Assembly: GCA_020024455.1 (NCBI GenBank)
Contig: JAHHTU010000006.1
Span: forward strand, 6,181 to 70,180
DNA length: 64,000 nt
Direction: 5' to 3'
Origin: Anaerotignum sp.
Lineage (GTDB): Bacteria; Bacillota; Clostridia; Lachnospirales; Anaerotignaceae
In this document: positions 41,346-48,353 of the stretch, in pieces
Layout of the letters: the number at the start of each line of letters is the position of its first letter
How positions within the stretch are numbered: position 1 is the stretch's first letter
The notes under the pieces: generated by a model
Databases searched by the model: none
Seen by the model: the letters and a program-made list of their open reading frames with translations, nothing else
What the model was told of the DNA's origin: nothing
Position numbers and translations under genes: made by a program

Positions 41346-43772
41346 TTATTTAGAACCGTTCAATGTAGCTGTTTTTGTAGCTGCATCCCATGTGATGTCA
41401 GCAACACCCAAAGCAACACCCAAGTCTCTCATAGGCAAGAATGCTCTGCCAACGCCGTTTTCTTCTTTGATTTCAACAGCGGAGCTTGTAGGAACAGGTG
41501 CACCATTGAGGTACATTGTTTTCTGACCAACTGTCATAGTGATTACTTTGCTACCGTACATAACTGTAGCTGTTCTAGCTTCACCATTCCAGATTACGTT
41601 TTCGTTAGGGATACCCAAAGCTTTTGCAACTGCTCTTACTGGCAACATTGTGTAGTTAGAAGCGCTGATGTAAGCAGCAACGTCCAATTCTACTTTTGTT
41701 TCGCCGGAGAACAAGTATTTTTCGCCAACAGGTACTACAACTTTTGTTGTGAAGGAATCAGCATCTTCTCTACCAGCTGTTACGATGTTTACGAAACCAG
41801 CTTTAGCTGTTGTGCTGTAGAAATCTTCGTTGATGTCTTCGATGCAGTTTACTTCATGTTTGTTGCTCAAAAGCATACCCAATACTTTTTCACCCAAGTA
41901 AGCGGAACCGCCTGTTACTCGGTTATTTGTATCATCATAAGTAGCTTTTTCACCCAGCATTGTAGGAGAGTATACTTCCAAATCGTAAGCACCAGCAGGC
42001 AATGCTCTGTTCATGAACAATGTCATGTCAGAAACTGTTACAGATGCAACTTCGTCATCGGATCTCTTATCTACATCAAATTCGATAACGCCTTTTGTTG
42101 TTTTTACGTTTTTCACTTCCAAACCGCTTTTTTCATCAGCAGTTACTTTTGCATCATCATCAAAGCTGATTTTGTCCAAAGATACTGCGAATTTTGTTGT
42201 TTTATCCCACAAACCAGCTTCTGCTTCTGTGATTGTTACATTTGTAGGGATTTTTGTTTGTCTGTAATCGATTTTCAGGTCGTTTTGTTCTGCTTTTACT
42301 GTGAAAGGTTTTACAAATTTTGCAATTTTCACTTCTTGAGTTTCTACTGCATCGCCTTCCAATTTCAATGTTACATCGCCTTCGAAGTTAGGGTCAGCAA
42401 CCAATACCAATTCGAATGTCAATTCGGATTTGTCTTTTGTATCATCTGTATCTTTCCATGTTCTTTTTGCGAATGTCAATGTTTCGTAATCGCCTTTTTT
42501 GTAAGCTTCTTCAAAGAATGTTTGCTCATTACTACCACCTGCAATAGCTACATTCTCAAAGTTAGCATTGTTTACATCAGTAACATAAACACCTTCAGGC
42601 AATGTCAATGTGAAGTCTTTTTTATCGTCCCAAGCACCGGGGAAAGATTCTTTGATTGTTACTTCCAAAGATTTGTGGTCGCTGCTGTCTGTGATACCAT
42701 CGTTGTCTACGTTTACACCGCTGTAAATTACAGGCAGGTCAGCATCTTTATCTACGCTCATTGTTACAGCATTGTCGATTGCTTTTGCAACTTCAACAGA
42801 TACTGTATCGTTACCTGTTACATAGATTTTCATTGTAGCTGTTGCATCAGCTTTTGCATTTGTAGCTTCTACATTCAAGCCTTCGAATGTCCATGTGTCT
42901 ACATTGCTTAAGTTAGATGCAAAAGCACTCAAATCAGAAAATTCAATGATCAATTCTTCTTCATCAAATGTAGCATTGGATTTGTTCAAAACCAATTGAT
43001 TTGTACCATCTGTCAATTTTGCAAAAGTTGTGCCATCTGTGGTTTCCACAAATTCGAAACCGCTGTTCAGTTTCAATTTGATTTCACCTTTTGGATTGCT
43101 CAAATCGAATACGTTGTCCATGTTACCAACTGTGGATTTCAATTTTACATCTTCGATTGAAGCAGCTTCTTCAACTGCGATGTCTTTCAATTTTTTGGTA
43201 GAAGCACTCAAACCTTTGCCTTCTACTGTTGCGTATACCAAGTCGTCGCCGCCGTTGATTGTGAAATCATCGGAAGAAACGGATACGGTTGCTTTTTTGC
43301 CTTTGGAAGTAGAGTCCATTGTAGATTTCAAATTAACTACAATGATGTCATCTTGTAACAAGTATTGGTTGGAATCGCCACTAGCATAGTTGTTTGTTAC
43401 TTCGATTTCTACTTCATCTTCTTTGTCGGTCACGTTTGTGATAACATTTGTTGTCACACCTTTTGTTGTGCCATAGTAGTCTTTTACAGTTACATTGGGT
43501 TTTTGTGTAAAATCAGCATTGTCCAATGTTACAGTAAATTTTACTGTATCATTATAACTTGTTGTAAAATCTGCTGTATTTACTGTCAATTTCAATTCTG
43601 GACCGCTAACTACTTTATTGTGAGTGTTGGTGATTTCATCAACTGTGTAGTTTTTGGAACCAACTACTTTGGCTGTGGTTTTCAGGTCCAAACCATCTTT
43701 AGCAAATGCAGTTGCAGGCACCAAAGATGTCACCATAGCCGCAGCCATTACCATGGAAATTAATTTTTTCAT
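41346..43772 (-). CDS. S-layer-like surface protein with C-terminal copper-amine-oxidase-N domains
   Basis: The protein has 808 residues. The signal peptide is MKKLISMVMAAAMVTSLVPA ending at about residue 25 (AFAKDG). Residues 26-640 are repetitive beta-rich, acidic/threonine-rich modules with phrases such as VTVSDMT, VEVTNNYAS and LPEGVYVTDVNN. Residues about 670-808 form the copper amine oxidase N-terminal-like domain (MLPVRAVAKALGIPNENVIW ... AFLPMRDLGVALGVADITWD), a common cell-wall/surface module in Clostridia. Size, composition and strongly biased codon choice (Val GTT/GTA, Ala GCT/GCA, Lys AAA) suggest an abundant S-layer component. The ATG at 43772 is preferred; an ATG 9 nt earlier is too close to AAAGGAGG. 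Confidence 0.78.
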   Translation of the reverse strand: MKKLISMVMAAAMVTSLVPATAFAKDGLDLKTTAKVVGSKNYTVDEITNTHNKVVSGPELKLTVNTADFTTSYNDTVKFTVTLDNADFTQKPNVTVKDYYGTTKGVTTNVITNVTDKEDEVEIEVTNNYASGDSNQYLLQDDIIVVNLKSTMDSTSKGKKATVSVSSDDFTINGGDDLVYATVEGKGLSASTKKLKDIAVEEAASIEDVKLKSTVGNMDNVFDLSNPKGEIKLKLNSGFEFVETTDGTTFAKLTDGTNQLVLNKSNATFDEEELIIEFSDLSAFASNLSNVDTWTFEGLNVEATNAKADATATMKIYVTGNDTVSVEVAKAIDNAVTMSVDKDADLPVIYSGVNVDNDGITDSSDHKSLEVTIKESFPGAWDDKKDFTLTLPEGVYVTDVNNANFENVAIAGGSNEQTFFEEAYKKGDYETLTFAKRTWKDTDDTKDKSELTFELVLVADPNFEGDVTLKLEGDAVETQEVKIAKFVKPFTVKAEQNDLKIDYRQTKIPTNVTITEAEAGLWDKTTKFAVSLDKISFDDDAKVTADEKSGLEVKNVKTTKGVIEFDVDKRSDDEVASVTVSDMTLFMNRALPAGAYDLEVYSPTMLGEKATYDDTNNRVTGGSAYLGEKVLGMLLSNKHEVNCIEDINEDFYSTTAKAGFVNIVTAGREDADSFTTKVVVPVGEKYLFSGETKVELDVAAYISASNYTMLPVRAVAKALGIPNENVIWNGEARTATVMYGSKVITMTVGQKTMYLNGAPVPTSSAVEIKEENGVGRAFLPMRDLGVALGVADITWDAATKTATLNGSK

Positions 43773-43826
43773 GGGTTTCATTCCTCCTTTTATTTTGTTC
43801 ATTCGTTTTTTGCGTTCGTTTTATAA

Positions 43827-43999
43827 TTATACAACGAAAAGCATTTCGCTCTGTTCCTCCGCTGCATCTTTCGCCCGTTTGGGCATTCCGTCCACATTGT
43901 TGGTTTCTTCTCCCCATTCTGTGAAGTTGCCATCGCCGTTTCTGTCTTGCACCGCCCGCTTGTAAGCTGCAACAAGACGCACAGGAGTTACTTTGCATG
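43827..43999 (-). pseudogene. Fragment of a protein gene upstream of the S-layer-like gene
   Basis: On the minus strand a frame is open for about 56 codons between an upstream TAA and the stop at 43827-43829. It encodes VRLVAAYKRAVQDRNGDGNF then TEWGEETNNVDGMPKRAKDA. The wording (NGDGN calcium-loop-like motif, acidic and alanine-rich tail) and higher GC than the surroundings are protein-like. There is no ATG and no ribosome binding site before the only early GTG (43982). It is best read as the 3' remnant of a gene, possibly phage-derived. I do not recognise the parent family. Confidence 0.4.
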
Positions 44000-44104
44000 A
44001 TTATGATAACAGTCCACGTCATAATTGGCAAGAGATTTTTTTTAATTGTAATATAACTGTAATTTTGGGGGGTGTTTTTGTAATTTTGGTGAAACATTCC
44101 CCAC

Positions 44105-44159
44105 TTTTCCACAGACTTATCCACAGCTTGTGGATAACTTTTGTGGAATTTGTGGATTT
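44105..44159. other. Cluster of DnaA boxes
   Basis: Five TCCACA-core boxes lie within 55 bp. TTTTCCACA (44105-44113) and a perfect TTATCCACA (44117-44125) are on the plus strand. A perfect box in reverse, TGTGGATAA, is at 44129-44137. Two weaker reverse boxes are TGTGGAATT (44142-44150) and TGTGGATTT (44151-44159). The two perfect boxes form a head-to-head pair 3 nt apart. AT-rich DNA lies on both sides. No dnaA, dnaN or replication gene is nearby. Confidence 0.75.
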
Positions 44160-44178
44160 TTTTTGCTTTTTGTATGTT
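44150..44178 (+). promoter_or_regulatory. Possible promoter overlapping the DnaA boxes
   Basis: The -35 TTGTGG (44150-44155), which is part of the last DnaA box, and the -10 TATGTT (44173-44178) are separated by 17 nt. They lie 70 nt before the phage-tail-like gene. If real, DnaA binding would affect this promoter. Confidence 0.3.
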
Positions 44179-44247
44179 GGTACGCAATGGGACTTTTTTC
44201 TGTTTACGTTGACAGCACAAAACAACAAACAGAAAGGAGCTTTGCAA

Positions 44248-45036
44248 ATGGCTACATTTACAACAAACTATGATTTGATTAAACCGGGAAACGATGACTA
44301 CTATGATATTGCGGACTTCAACGAAAATATGGACGCAATCGACGGGCAGCTTTCTCTGACGGAGCAGGAGGTGACAAGAGTAAAAGAGGAATTGGAAGAA
44401 CTCAAAAGCGGCATGGGACAAAACGAAAGCTTGTCCGCCATTGAGAGAAAAATCGGCAATCATACCGACCAAACCAATACCACATTATTTGGGGCAATCG
44501 CCACACACAAAAAAGCAACCGATACCACCGACAGAAAAATCGGCAATGCCACCGACCAGTCCACAAACACATTGTTTGGGCTTTTGAAAACATTACAAAC
44601 ACAACGGAAACTTTATCGTTACAGCAAAACCGAAAAAAAATTGGAGTATCGGGATATTACCGTTTTTGAGAATAGCGACAACTACCAATTCAAAATACAT
44701 TCCTTCCATGCAAAATATGATGGCAGTATTCATGTAAAACTGGCTATGAGTGGTTTGGAAAAAGCACTGCATCTTTATATTGCGGATTTTGCAAATACAG
44801 CTTTGTTTGAGCTTGCAGATAAAAGCTCTGTTCCACCCCACTTATATTTGGATACAAACTCCGCAGTATATAAACAAACCTTGCATGATGAAAGCACACA
44901 TGGACGTACAACCGTTTGCGATATTGTGCTACCTGTACAAGCCGGACACATTTATCATTTTGTTACCAACGGGTTTCCATATGCATATACCACAATATCT
45001 TCTTTCGAGCTGTTTTATACCGAAGAAATGGTTTGA
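44248..45036 (+). CDS. Phage-tail-like protein (prophage-related)
   Basis: The protein has 262 residues. The N-terminus MATFTTNYDLIKPGNDDYYD then IADFNENMDAID is the typical start of clostridial phage tail-fibre/baseplate-associated proteins. A short coiled coil follows (about 33-60). Two near-identical repeats (ERKIGNHTDQTNTTLFG and DRKIGNATDQSTNTLFG) come next, then a C-terminal beta-rich domain (about 125-262). AGAAAGGAG lies 8 nt before ATG 44248. No other phage gene adjoins it, so it is either an isolated remnant or a domesticated gene. Confidence 0.65.
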   Translation: MATFTTNYDLIKPGNDDYYDIADFNENMDAIDGQLSLTEQEVTRVKEELEELKSGMGQNESLSAIERKIGNHTDQTNTTLFGAIATHKKATDTTDRKIGNATDQSTNTLFGLLKTLQTQRKLYRYSKTEKKLEYRDITVFENSDNYQFKIHSFHAKYDGSIHVKLAMSGLEKALHLYIADFANTALFELADKSSVPPHLYLDTNSAVYKQTLHDESTHGRTTVCDIVLPVQAGHIYHFVTNGFPYAYTTISSFELFYTEEMV

Positions 45037-45041
45037 AAATC

Positions 45042-45076
45042 AAAAAAGTGTCCTCACATTCGGACACTTTTTCTTT
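45042..45076. terminator. Bidirectional terminator after phage-tail-like gene
   Basis: GTGTCC / GGACAC with a 9-nt loop is flanked by A6 and T5 runs between two convergent genes. Confidence 0.8.
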
Positions 45077-45310
45077 TTACCAAGATTTCCCCATCTGCAT
45101 GGCAATATCCATCAATTCCGTTACCATAGCATATTTTTCGTCTTCATCTTGTATGCGTTCCATGGTTTCTGCATCATTATCAAAGCTGACCACCAATTCT
45201 CCGTAAACATTGCAAAAATCAGCCTGCCAATCTTCTTCCATATCTTTGTATTTTCTCAAATGATAGCAAATTTCGCTCAAATCTTGAAATGTATATGTGT
45301 CATGTATCAT
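45077..45310 (-). CDS. Unrecognised 77-residue acidic protein
   Basis: The protein has 77 residues and starts MIHDTYTFQDLSEICYHLRK. It is acidic, with no membrane segment or signal peptide, and contains DFCNVYGELVVSFDND. AAAGGTGG lies 10 nt before ATG 45310. A longer frame to 45433 lacks a binding site. It is convergent with the phage-tail-like gene. I do not recognise the family; a prophage-linked origin is possible. Confidence 0.55.
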   Translation of the reverse strand: MIHDTYTFQDLSEICYHLRKYKDMEEDWQADFCNVYGELVVSFDNDAETMERIQDEDEKYAMVTELMDIAMQMGKSW

Positions 45311-45497
45311 ACCACTCAACCACCTTTTCTGTTTTGATGATAGTATACCAAAAATCCGCCATATAAAAAAGGGATATCCAAACTTTCTTTTACATCTGTC
45401 ATTTTGCGTATAAAACAATACCCAACCAACCACTCTAAAAATAATATTATAAATTTTTAATTTGCTTTTTCTGCCACAATATGCTAGACTAAACGGG

Positions 45498-45631
45498 AAT
45501 AAAAGGGAGTAGCTTATGCATTGGCTGCATTGTTAGCGTTCGTCATCTCAGTGTATTCACACTCGGGCGTTATCCAAATACAAAGAAACTGTTTTGATGG
45601 TATTCTTTCTATGAGAAGCAAGACTTTTATT
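45498..45631 (+). ncRNA. yybP-ykoY manganese riboswitch
   Basis: The closing stem AATAAAAG (45498-45505) pairs with CTTTTATT (45624-45631). Next to it are the diagnostic GGGAGTAGC, then a central arm with CGTCATCTC and CTCGGGCG around GTGTATTCACAC, and the 3' element GCAAGAC. These are the conserved blocks of the yybP-ykoY class, which senses Mn2+. Its 3' closing strand is shared with the downstream terminator, so ligand binding should allow read-through (an ON switch). Confidence 0.88.
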
Positions 45632-45678
45632 GCATCATTTTATGTTTATGGCATAGATGCAATAGAAGTCTTTTTTTA
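45621..45678 (+). terminator. Riboswitch-controlled terminator before P-type ATPase gene
   Basis: The arms AGACTTTTATTGCATC (45621-45636) and GATGCAATAGAAGTCT (45656-45671) are followed by T7. The left arm overlaps the riboswitch P1 strand, giving mutually exclusive structures. Confidence 0.85.
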
Positions 45679-45709
45679 TTTGCATCTATACACAGAAAGG
45701 GGTTTTTTT

Positions 45710-48304
45710 ATGGAAAAACAATGGAAGTTTTCACAAAAAGAAGCGTTGGAAACATTACAAACTTCTATGGACGGCTTGACACAGGCGGAAGTAGAAAAAC
45801 GTTTCGCACAGTATGGGTACAACAAATTGCAAGAGGGAAAACGAAAAAGCATTTTACAAGTGTTTGCAGAACAATTTGCAGATTTGTTGGTTGTTATATT
45901 GATTGTGGCAGCCGTCATTTCCGCATTAACCGGCGGTATCGAGGGGACGATTGTCATATTGGCAGTGTTGATACTCAATGCCATATTAGGTACGGTACAA
46001 CACTTCAAGGCACAAAAATCACTGGATAGCTTGAAAGCAATGGCAGCACCCAATGCATATGTCATGCGTGACGGACAAAAAACAGAAGTGCCTGCCTCGG
46101 CATTGGTACCGGGTGACATATTGCTTTTGGAAGCGGGAGATGTTGCGGCAGCCGATGGGCGTATTTTGCAAAGCTATTCTTTGCAGGTCAATGAAAGTGC
46201 TTTGACCGGTGAGTCCGAAAATGTCAATAAAATAGATACACCCATCAACAAAGAGGATTTACCTTTGGGCGACCGTTTGAATATGGTATACAGCAGTTCT
46301 TTGGTTTCCTATGGGCGTGCAGTGGTTTTGGTCACTGCCACCGGTATGCAAACCGAAATCGGTAAAATTGCTGACTTGATGGAATCTGCACAGGAAAAAG
46401 CAACACCTTTGCAAAGAAGTCTGGACGACTTTTCCAAAAAACTTTCCATCATCATTATGATTGTCTGTGCCATTGTATTTGGTTTGAGTGTATGGCGTGG
46501 CATGGGCTTGGCAAACTCTTTGATGTTTGCGGTCGCTTTGGCAGTTGCAGCCATTCCGGAAGCACTCAGCTCCATTGTCACCATTGGTTTGGCGATTGGT
46601 ACACAAAAGATGGCAAAACAAAATGCAATCATCAAAAATCTGCGTGCTGTGGAAGGTTTGGGTTGTGTTTCTGTCATTTGCTCCGACAAAACAGGCACGC
46701 TGACACAAAACCGTATGACTGTACAAAAAGTATACACAGATGGCAGCGTATCCTCCATAGAAGAATCCACACAAAACCCTATCGCAATCCAAGAATTGGC
46801 AACACAAAGTGTACTGTGTAACGATGGGGTGTTAAATGGGGATACCGCAGTCGGTGACCCAACCGAAACCGCACTTTTGACATTTTGCCGTGCCATTGGC
46901 AGCAACGAAACAGATATCCGAAACGAATTCCCCCGTTTACAGGAAATTCCTTTTGACTCTGACCGCAAACTGATGTCTACCTTACACAAAAGAAACGGAC
47001 AATTTGAAATGTTTGTCAAAGGTGCACCGGATATTCTGTTATCCCGTTGTATTGCCATAGAACAAAACGGAGAGTGCTTGGATTTTACCGAAAGCATACA
47101 AGCCGATATCTCTGAACAAAATGCTGCATTTTCCGCACAAGGTTTGCGTGTACTGGCTTTTGCAAAAAAGATATTGCCCGAAAACAGACCCTTGACATTG
47201 GAAGATGAGCAAGACTTGATATTCACCGGCTTGATTGCCATGATGGACCCTCCACGTGTGGAATCTGCGGCTGCGGTTGCAGATTGTCGCAGAGCCGGTA
47301 TTCGACCGGTCATGATTACCGGTGACCACAAAATCACAGCCTCTGCCATTGCAAAACAAATTGGTATTTTACAAGACGGTGACCGTGCTGTGGAGGGTAC
47401 AGAACTGGAAAACATGACAGATGCACAACTGCGAGAAGCCGTAGCACACATTTCTGTATATGCACGTGTATCACCGGAACATAAAATCCGTATTGTGCGT
47501 GCTTGGCAGGAAAACGGTCATGTCGCAGCCATGACGGGAGACGGTGTCAACGATGCTCCCGCACTCAAACAAGCAGATATCGGGATTGCCATGGGTATCA
47601 CCGGCACAGAAGTTTCCAAAGATGCTGCCTCCATGATACTGACAGATGATAACTTTGCAACCATTGTCAAAGCGGTTGCAAATGGCAGAAATGTATATAC
47701 CAACATCAAAAACTCTATACAATTTCTGTTGTCCGGCAATGCAGCAGCCATATTGGTGGTTATCATCACCTCCTTATTCCAACTGCCGTTGCCTTTTACA
47801 GCCGTACAACTTCTGTTCATCAACCTTTTGACAGACAGTTTGCCTGCATTGGCAATCAATATGGAACAACCAACCGGTGACTTGCTCAATCAAAAACCCA
47901 GAAATCCCAAAGAAGGCATTTTGACAAAGGATTTTCTGCAAACATTGAGTATTCAGGGCATATTGATTGCAGCAGCAACCATGTTTGCGTTCTTGATTGG
48001 TATGCAAATCAATGATGGTATGGCTTGCAGCATGGCATTTGCAACATTATGTTTGGCTCGTTTGTTCCATGGTTTTAACTGTCGTGGTACTCGCTCCATA
48101 TTCCGTCTGCCCTCCAATATGTACAGCGTGGGTGCATTCTTGGTAGGTACATTGTTACTGATGGCAGTATTGTTTATACCTGCATTGCATGAATTGTTTG
48201 ACATTGATTCTGCTTTGCAAATCACAAACATTCTACAAATCATCGGATTGGCGTTTGCTCCCACTTTGTTGATACAGCTTGTACGCATCATCAAAAACAA
48301 ATAA
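45710..48304 (+). CDS. P-type cation-transporting ATPase (likely Mn2+/Ca2+ efflux)
   Basis: The protein has 864 residues, a P2A-type ATPase. The N-terminal cation-ATPase domain is followed by the actuator motif ALTGESENV, the phosphorylation motif ICSDKTGTLTQNRM near residue 325, MITGDHK near 540 and the hinge TGDGVNDAPALKQADIGIAM near 610. The membrane-4 motif is IPEAL, as in Ca2+/Mn2+ pumps of the PMR1 group. The Mn2+ riboswitch upstream points to manganese export, as for YoaB of Lactococcus. ATG 45710 has GAAAGGGG upstream; a longer frame would include the leader. Confidence 0.93.
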   Translation: MEKQWKFSQKEALETLQTSMDGLTQAEVEKRFAQYGYNKLQEGKRKSILQVFAEQFADLLVVILIVAAVISALTGGIEGTIVILAVLILNAILGTVQHFKAQKSLDSLKAMAAPNAYVMRDGQKTEVPASALVPGDILLLEAGDVAAADGRILQSYSLQVNESALTGESENVNKIDTPINKEDLPLGDRLNMVYSSSLVSYGRAVVLVTATGMQTEIGKIADLMESAQEKATPLQRSLDDFSKKLSIIIMIVCAIVFGLSVWRGMGLANSLMFAVALAVAAIPEALSSIVTIGLAIGTQKMAKQNAIIKNLRAVEGLGCVSVICSDKTGTLTQNRMTVQKVYTDGSVSSIEESTQNPIAIQELATQSVLCNDGVLNGDTAVGDPTETALLTFCRAIGSNETDIRNEFPRLQEIPFDSDRKLMSTLHKRNGQFEMFVKGAPDILLSRCIAIEQNGECLDFTESIQADISEQNAAFSAQGLRVLAFAKKILPENRPLTLEDEQDLIFTGLIAMMDPPRVESAAAVADCRRAGIRPVMITGDHKITASAIAKQIGILQDGDRAVEGTELENMTDAQLREAVAHISVYARVSPEHKIRIVRAWQENGHVAAMTGDGVNDAPALKQADIGIAMGITGTEVSKDAASMILTDDNFATIVKAVANGRNVYTNIKNSIQFLLSGNAAAILVVIITSLFQLPLPFTAVQLLFINLLTDSLPALAINMEQPTGDLLNQKPRNPKEGILTKDFLQTLSIQGILIAAATMFAFLIGMQINDGMACSMAFATLCLARLFHGFNCRGTRSIFRLPSNMYSVGAFLVGTLLLMAVLFIPALHELFDIDSALQITNILQIIGLAFAPTLLIQLVRIIKNK

Positions 48305-48310
48305 CAAACA

Positions 48311-48353
48311 AAAAACAAGGCATATCACGTTGTGATATGCCTTGTTTTTGTTT
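48311..48353. terminator. Bidirectional terminator between ATPase and chemoreceptor genes
   Basis: The perfect hairpin AACAAGGCATATCAC / GTGATATGCCTTGTT has a 3-nt loop and A/T runs on both strands. Confidence 0.92.

Noticed and set aside
41856..42911. A 351-codon plus-strand frame opposite the S-layer-like gene
   Set aside because: Its composition (very Cys/Phe/Tyr-rich) is that of a codon shadow of the highly biased gene on the other strand.
44105..44159. Chromosomal origin of replication (oriC)
   Set aside because: No dnaA, dnaN, rpmH or other origin genes are near and most genes on both sides run on the minus strand, so only a DnaA-box cluster is claimed.
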